This document shows positions 32,214 to 36,467 of a DNA stretch of 36,467 nt, piece by piece. Origin of the DNA: Leptospira sp. (GTDB taxonomy: Bacteria > Spirochaetota > Leptospiria > Leptospirales > Leptospiraceae); assembly GCA_009991425.1 (NCBI GenBank), contig JAACWH010000089.1:1-36467 (forward strand), given 5' to 3'. The number at the start of each line of letters is the position of its first letter. Positions within the stretch are counted from its first letter, which is position 1. The notes beneath the pieces are model-generated. The model was not told the origin of the DNA. It saw only the letters and a list, made by a program, of their open reading frames with translations, and ran no database searches. The translations under genes were made by a program, and so were the position numbers.

Positions 32214-32849
32214 CTAAGTTAAATAACTGCTCTTTTTTAATAAATATTTGTATGTTTTTCCACGATCAGTTGAAATTTTTATGAATGTATCTTTTCCCAT
32301 TTTTTTATCTAGATACATTACCAATCTATAATTTTTTATTTCATTGTAATCCACATAGTTGGCTGTAGGCTCGGAATATTCTGAATAAACATAAGCTAGT
32401 CTGAAAGGGAAAAATGAAACTCTTGAGTTACCTGAATATTTTTCAAATCTTACTTAGTCATAATTAAAGAAAAAGTAACAATTCGAATTATTAGAGATAA
32501 TATTCGTTATGCCTTCATTATATTTCATCAGTAAATCTATCTTTATTAATTCTAAAGAATATCTATTGATATCAGACTTACATAATTCATATTTCCTTTC
32601 CTCAGTATCATTTATTAATACGTTCTCATCATCTAACAATTCATTAACTTTTTCGTTATAAAAAAAGTATATATCTGTTTCTATCTTGTTGTATTCATCA
32701 TACAAAAAATTATACTGTATTAATGAATATTTATCATTATCAAATATAAATCTCTCTGAAGAACTGAATGATAAGCAAGAAAATTGTAAAACTATTGAAA
32801 ATAAAAATATTTTTTGCAATTGTATGGAGATTCTTTCTATTTTTTTCAT
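32214..32849 (-). pseudogene. lipoprotein gene split by an in-frame TAA
   Basis: The upstream part (32849-32457) is a convincing lipoprotein start: 'TAGGATAG' before the ATG, then a signal peptide ending 'VLQFSC' (C25). It ends at TAA 32454-32456. The same frame stays open for 79 more codons to TAG 32214-32216 and reads like protein ('LAYVYSEYSEPTANYVDY', 'LVMYLDKKMGKDTF', 'ISTDRGKTYKYLL'). One nonsense change would therefore have split a gene of about 211 residues. I do not recognise the family. The alternatives are a sequencing error at the TAA or a functional shortened lipoprotein (131 aa). Confidence 0.6.
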
Positions 32850-32972
32850 CTATCTATCCTAAGTATTCAAAAATGATCTCATCAAAACAATTTTATTTTG
32901 CGATGTGTAATTTCGTAATTGACTGATTCAACGAAAGATTGTTCCTTGCTTATGGAAAGAGATTTTTATCGG

Positions 32973-32999
32973 TTCAAATTGCTAAGGCTAGTATTTGAA
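32973..32999. promoter_or_regulatory. TTCAAAT/ATTTGAA dyad upstream of the NfeD-flotillin genes
   Basis: TTCAAAT (32973-32979) and ATTTGAA (32993-32999) are perfect 7-bp arms separated by 13 bases, 26 bp before the NfeD-like ATG. A third TTCAAAT (33021-33027) overlaps that start codon. Possibly an operator; the words are A/T-rich, so chance is a real alternative. Confidence 0.3.
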
Positions 33000-33025
33000 T
33001 TTATGGAACAATTTCTTAAATTCAA

Positions 33026-33589
33026 ATGGAAATACTAACTAATTTAGAACCCTTACTGAAGACCTTTTGGTACATTGCCCTTCCAACGAGTCTTATTTTT
33101 CTCATTCAATCCATCATGACTTTTTTTGGAGCGGATTCCTCTGATGGATTAGATACCGATTTTGATGGAGACTTAGGAACCGGGGACAGCCCCTTTCAAT
33201 TATTTTCCTTCCGAAATTTAATACATTTTTTATTAGGTTTTAGTTGGTCAGGAATTTCCTTTTTCCCAATTATATCAAATCAGATACTCCTAATCTTGGT
33301 ATCATTTGTTATTGGAATTCTATTTGTATATTTATTTTTCTTGTTAATGAATCAGGTTAGGGGTTTAGCAGAAGATAACACATTCAAAATAGAAAGCAAT
33401 CTAAACAAGACAGCAGAGGTCTATTTAAGCATTCCTGAGAACAAAACAGGAAAAGGAAAAATATTGATTAGTATCAATGGATCATTTCGTGAATTGGATG
33501 CAATGACTGAGAAAAATAGAATTCCGACTGGTTCTGTTGTGAAAGTATTAAAAGTAAAAAACAAAATCTTGCTAGTTGAGGAAATTTAA
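33026..33589 (+). CDS. NfeD-like membrane protein, flotillin partner
   Basis: 187 residues: membrane helices at about 14-35, 64-82 and 85-108, with an acidic loop 'DGLDTDFDGDLGTGDSP' between the first two, then a soluble beta-rich C-terminal domain (about 120-187; 'GKGKILISINGSFRELDA', 'GSVVKVLKVKNKILLVEE') that fits the OB-fold of NfeD proteins. In Bacillus the equivalent YuaF pairs with the flotillin FloT in membrane microdomains. Here it lies 9 bp before a flotillin gene, which strongly supports the call. There is no protease domain, so this is the short NfeD type. Confidence 0.8.
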   Translation: MEILTNLEPLLKTFWYIALPTSLIFLIQSIMTFFGADSSDGLDTDFDGDLGTGDSPFQLFSFRNLIHFLLGFSWSGISFFPIISNQILLILVSFVIGILFVYLFFLLMNQVRGLAEDNTFKIESNLNKTAEVYLSIPENKTGKGKILISINGSFRELDAMTEKNRIPTGSVVKVLKVKNKILLVEEI

Positions 33590-33598
33590 CAAAACATT

Positions 33599-35107
33599 AT
33601 GACAATATTATACATTATCGTAGCCGCGGCAGTTGTATTCTCTGTAACAATTTTAGCCTTAGTATCTAGATATAAAAGATGTCCCTCCGATAAGATTCTG
33701 GTCGTCTATGGTCGAACAGGTGGAACCTCCGCAAAATGCATTCATGGTGGGGGAGCTTTTATCTGGCCAGTAATTCAGGATTTTGCATTCTTAGATTTAA
33801 AGCCACTCTCTATTGAAGCCAACCTAACAAATGCACTGAGTAGACAGAACATTCGAGTTGATGTACCTTGTCGATTTACTATCGCAATTTCTACTGAATT
33901 AGAGAGTATGAACACTGCAGCCGAAAGATTGCTAGGCCTATCTCATGAACAAATTCAGGAATTGGCAAAAGACATTCTTTTCGGACAGTTAAGATTGGTT
34001 ATTGCTACTATGACGATTGAAGAAATCAATTCCGATCGAGATAAATTTCTAGAAAATATTTCTAAAAATGTAGACAGCGAATTAAAGAAAATTGGACTAA
34101 AGCTAATTAACGTTAACGTTACTGATATTAAAGATGAGTCGGGATATATTGAAGCCTTAGGAAAAGAAGCTGCCGCAAAAGCTATTAACGAGGCAAAAAT
34201 CAGTGTCGCCGAACAAGAAAAAATCGGGGAAACAGGAAAAGCATTAGCTGATAGAGAAAAAGATACACAAATCGCTGAAACTCATAGAGACCGAGATGTC
34301 AAGATTGCAATTACACAGAAAGATAAAGAGATTAGCATAGCGACAGCAGTTAAAGATGAAACAATAGGAAAAGCGGAAGCTAGCAGAGATACTAGAGTAA
34401 AAATTTCCGAAGCAAATGCCATTGCCATCAAAGGAGAGAATGAGGCAAAAATTGAAATTGCTAATTCAGAAGCACTTCGAAGGGAAAAGGAAGCTGAGTC
34501 ATTGCGAATAGCAACTTCAGCAGAAAAAGTCCAACAAGCAAAAGCCTTAGAAGAATCTTATGTTGCAGAACAAAAAGCAGAATTAGCTCGTTCTGAACGA
34601 GAACGATCTACTCATATTGCAAATATTGTAGTTCCTGCAGAAATCGCAAAACAAAGAACAATTATAGAAGCCCAGGCAGCAGCCGAGACCATTCGAGAAA
34701 ATGCGAAAGGGGAAGCGGATGCAATCTATGCTAAAATGGAAGCAGAAGCAAAAGGACTTTTTGAAATTTTAACCAAACAGGCACAAGGTTACATAGAAGT
34801 CGTAGCCGCAGCAGGTGGAGATCCAAATAAGGCCTTCCAATTGCTACTCATAGAAAAATTACCTGAACTCATTCGAACTCAGGTGGAAGCTGTGAAGAAT
34901 ATAAAGATAGATAAAATAACTGTTTGGGACTCTGGCAATGGACAAGGTGAAAATGGAAATTCATCTACAGCGAATTTTGTCTCAGGACTAATGAAAACTG
35001 TTCCTCCACTGAACGATCTGTTCAATATGGCAGGCTTAGATCTTCCCACTTACCTGAAAGCTGCGGCGGATAAAGAAGCCAAGAAAGAGGATGAAGAGAA
35101 AAAATAG
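33599..35107 (+). CDS. flotillin-like SPFH-domain protein
   Basis: 502 residues: an N-terminal membrane hairpin or helix (about 3-22), an SPFH domain (about 25-190; 'SDKILVVYGRTGG', 'CIHGGGAFIWPVIQDF', 'RQNIRVDVPCRFTIAI', 'LKLINVNVTDI'), then a long Ala/Glu/Lys-rich coiled coil (about 190-410) with the flotillin-type 'EAEAKGLFEILTKQAQGY', and a Gly/Asn tail. Flotillins oligomerise on the inner membrane and order lipid and protein domains. It is the second gene of a two-gene unit with the NfeD-like partner. The name floT would be by analogy only. Confidence 0.9.
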   Translation: MTILYIIVAAAVVFSVTILALVSRYKRCPSDKILVVYGRTGGTSAKCIHGGGAFIWPVIQDFAFLDLKPLSIEANLTNALSRQNIRVDVPCRFTIAISTELESMNTAAERLLGLSHEQIQELAKDILFGQLRLVIATMTIEEINSDRDKFLENISKNVDSELKKIGLKLINVNVTDIKDESGYIEALGKEAAAKAINEAKISVAEQEKIGETGKALADREKDTQIAETHRDRDVKIAITQKDKEISIATAVKDETIGKAEASRDTRVKISEANAIAIKGENEAKIEIANSEALRREKEAESLRIATSAEKVQQAKALEESYVAEQKAELARSERERSTHIANIVVPAEIAKQRTIIEAQAAAETIRENAKGEADAIYAKMEAEAKGLFEILTKQAQGYIEVVAAAGGDPNKAFQLLLIEKLPELIRTQVEAVKNIKIDKITVWDSGNGQGENGNSSTANFVSGLMKTVPPLNDLFNMAGLDLPTYLKAAADKEAKKEDEEKK

Positions 35108-35149
35108 GTGTACTACTAATAAAACTAATTCATTAACCTTCTACCCTTT

Positions 35150-35312
35150 TACAATTGACTGCCTTACAAAAGCTTTTTCTTCTTCCAAGCTGGCAATGTG
35201 GCGATGCAAGGATGTCATTCTACACACAGACAAAGAGAATGTTAAAGGGTGCAGAGCGAAAGTTGCGAACTACAGTCCTTTTCAAAATTACTGAGAAGGA
35301 CAATCCATCCTC
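35150..35312. repeat. composite intergenic repeat, copy B
   Basis: 35150-35219 aligns with copy C (36278-36348): both begin TTTT-R-CAATTGACT-R-CCTTAC and continue through TTCCAAGCT- or TTCCCAAGCT-like sequence to a degenerate closing arm AAGGATGTCATT (35208-35219). About 75 bp further, 35293-35312 matches 23251-23270 of copy A at 17 of 20 positions. It fills most of the gap between the convergent flotillin and prohibitin-like genes. No coding capacity is evident. Confidence 0.55.
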
Positions 35313-35320
35313 ATAATAGC

Positions 35321-36103
35321 TTAATCCTTTCCATTAATTAGGAAGGGTGTTTTTCCATCTGTGATTATTACTTTTGCATTTGGAGATTTTGCTAATTCAT
35401 TGAAAGCCTCAATGCTTCTGAGTTGAATGATCTCAGGGCTTAATCCTTGCGAAAGAATTTTCTGAGCTTCCCGATTTCCTTCTGCTTCAATTCTACGTCG
35501 CTCTGCTTCTAGCTTTTCCTGACGAAGAATATATTGCATACGCTCTACATCTTGTTCTGCTTGTAACTTTTGCTCTACAGAAGATGCGAGACCTGGTGGG
35601 AGAGAAATGCTTTTTAATAGAACAGATTCTATGACTACACCTCGATTTTGCAATAGGTAATTCATTCTCTCTTGAATCTTTTTTTCAATTTCGTAACGCT
35701 TACCCGAATGCATATCTTTAGCTAGAAAATTAGAAGTAACATCGGCAGCCGCTGAACGAAAAACTGAAACTATGATCGTCTGCTCATAACCTTCTCCAAC
35801 TTCAGCAAGTAGTTTGGGAGCGGACTTTTTAATAACATGATATAAAATAGATATCTCGGAAAGTATATTCAATCCCTCTTGGCTAGGTAGAGATAATTTA
35901 ACTTCAATATTTGTTGTACTTATAGGTGCTCTCAAAATAGTTGTGCTAAGAAAATTATAAGCATGTATACCTGGATCAAGAACATCATTTGATTGCTTAC
36001 CAAAATCTCTTCGAATGCCTACAGTTCCTTCTTGTATTATTGCAAATGCACAAGAAAAATGAGTTAGTATTATAAAAGTTACTATAATTTTTAATTTTAC
36101 CAT
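35321..36103 (-). CDS. prohibitin-like SPFH-domain membrane protein
   Basis: 260 residues. The N-terminal hydrophobic segment contains C18 in 'THFSC', which could be a loose lipobox, otherwise an anchor or a signal cleaved after 'AFA'. A prohibitin/HflK-type SPFH domain follows: 'QEGTVGIRRDFGK', 'LDPGIHAYNFL', 'VFRSAAADVTSNF', 'NRGVVIESVLLKSISLP', then a charged helix 'LRQEKLEAERRRIEAEGNRE' and a C-terminal 'IITDGKTPFLING'. Such proteins form large rings that scaffold membranes or regulate FtsH-type proteases. It is convergent with, and of a different subfamily from, the flotillin. No Shine-Dalgarno is obvious. Confidence 0.85.
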   Translation of the reverse strand: MVKLKIIVTFIILTHFSCAFAIIQEGTVGIRRDFGKQSNDVLDPGIHAYNFLSTTILRAPISTTNIEVKLSLPSQEGLNILSEISILYHVIKKSAPKLLAEVGEGYEQTIIVSVFRSAAADVTSNFLAKDMHSGKRYEIEKKIQERMNYLLQNRGVVIESVLLKSISLPPGLASSVEQKLQAEQDVERMQYILRQEKLEAERRRIEAEGNREAQKILSQGLSPEIIQLRSIEAFNELAKSPNAKVIITDGKTPFLINGKD

Positions 36104-36437
36104 TCTAAAAGATTAGACGATATTCTAAGCTTTCAACTATCTTTCCTGCTGATCTGCTGTGATAATTGGATTTCACAACTGAGGTTTAGGATTCTTTTAT
36201 TCTTTTTTAAAATTAGACTTAGAAGAGATTATGGCTTCCAACCCCTACTATAATAAATTCTATAGCCTAAAACCTTTTGCAATTGACTACCTTACGATGG
36301 CTCTTTGCCCTTCCCAAGCTTGCAACCTGACAGCGGAAGGCAGTCAATGGAGCTACAGCCATATTTTCTAATTGTCCGCTCATTTCACCGCTTAGAAATG
36401 GTAAATATCTGAAATATTTTACCCTGAGGATAAATTC
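36104..36437. other. intergenic region with repeat copy C
   Basis: 334 bp without a supportable gene. It contains repeat copy C (36282-36348). Outside that, TATGGCT (36230-36236) and AGCCATA (36357-36363) form 7-bp inverted ends around the repeat and could mark a larger ~134-bp element. I see no clear promoter for the gene at 36438. Confidence 0.5.
36282..36348. repeat. palindromic intergenic repeat, copy C
   Basis: The arms ATTGACTACCTT (36282-36293) and AAGGCAGTCAAT (36337-36348) pair at 11 of 12 positions, enclosing 43 bases that include TTGC/GCAA. The left half matches copy B and the right arm with 'GCGGAAGG' resembles 'GCGGAGGAAGTCAAT' of copy A. It is the best-preserved palindrome of the family, so it is the best model of the unit. 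Confidence 0.6.
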
Positions 36438-36467
36438 ATGGCACTAACGCACCCACAAGACGCCCTA
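36438..36467 (+). CDS. first ten codons of a gene, possibly Rpn/YhgA-type nuclease (partial)
   Basis: ATG 36438 with 'GAGGA' 8 bases upstream encodes 'MALTHPQDAL' to the window end. An early T/S-H-P-x-D-A-[LV] followed by F-K/R is how Rpn (PD-(D/E)XK recombination-promoting nuclease, 'transposase_31') proteins begin. Ten residues cannot prove this, and only the start is visible. Confidence 0.4.
   Translation, partial: MALTHPQDAL

Noticed and set aside
35091..35294. Plus-strand 67-codon frame after the flotillin
   Set aside because: Overlaps the flotillin end and runs through repeat copy B; reads as translated repeat.
1..36467. CRISPR arrays, tRNA/rRNA genes, prophage or toxin-antitoxin modules
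   Set aside because: Looked for and not seen: no regularly spaced direct repeats, no recognisable cloverleaf or rRNA sequence, no phage or paired toxin/antitoxin genes.

Overview
The window is AT-rich spirochete DNA, most probably from the genus Leptospira. The main reasons are adjacent flaA2 and flaA1 flagellar sheath genes, a very long GreA of the kind seen in spirochetes, many lipoproteins with loose spirochetal lipoboxes, and a chromosomal mix of rsh, nadC, tgt, Fur-family and LptE-like genes. This assignment comes from protein families, not from a database match. I found no rRNA, tRNA, CRISPR array or recognisable insertion sequence.

Layout. 1-4103 (minus) is a tight three-gene unit: a YejA-like solute-binding lipoprotein, a protein-kinase-fold protein and a GT-C membrane glycosyltransferase cut by the window edge. 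A GH13 glycosidase diverges from it with overlapping 5' ends (4083-5633, plus). 5623-12126 (minus) holds a STAS protein, a LysM lipoprotein, nadC, rsh (ppGpp) and an HATPase-HDOD protein. 12214-14427 (minus) holds an LptE-like lipoprotein, a Fur-family regulator and tgt, the last two with a GTGA stop/start overlap. An M23 peptidase (plus) and the giant greA (minus) converge on a bidirectional terminator. flaA2-flaA1 (minus) diverge from a PilZ gene whose upstream region matches the sigma-54 consensus perfectly. A carbamoyltransferase with an altered catalytic motif follows.

23388-31336 is a complete-looking heme acquisition locus. On the minus strand are hmuT, hmuU, hmuV and hmuS (binding protein, permease, ATPase, cytoplasmic heme handling), with 4-bp overlaps between T, U and V. 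Diverging on the plus strand are two surface lipoproteins and a TonB-dependent receptor. The second lipoprotein resembles HmuY hemophores but has no histidine. The shared control region holds two Fur-box-like dyads, and a Fur-family gene lies about 13 kb away.

The right end (31337-36467) looks like accessory or decaying sequence: a gene remnant, a small membrane protein, a lipoprotein gene split by an in-frame stop, an NfeD-flotillin pair, a separate prohibitin-like protein, and the first codons of a gene that may encode an Rpn/YhgA-type nuclease. Imperfectly palindromic intergenic repeats, GC-rich in one copy, recur at about 23.2, 35.2 and 36.3 kb and appear to be an undescribed dispersed family.
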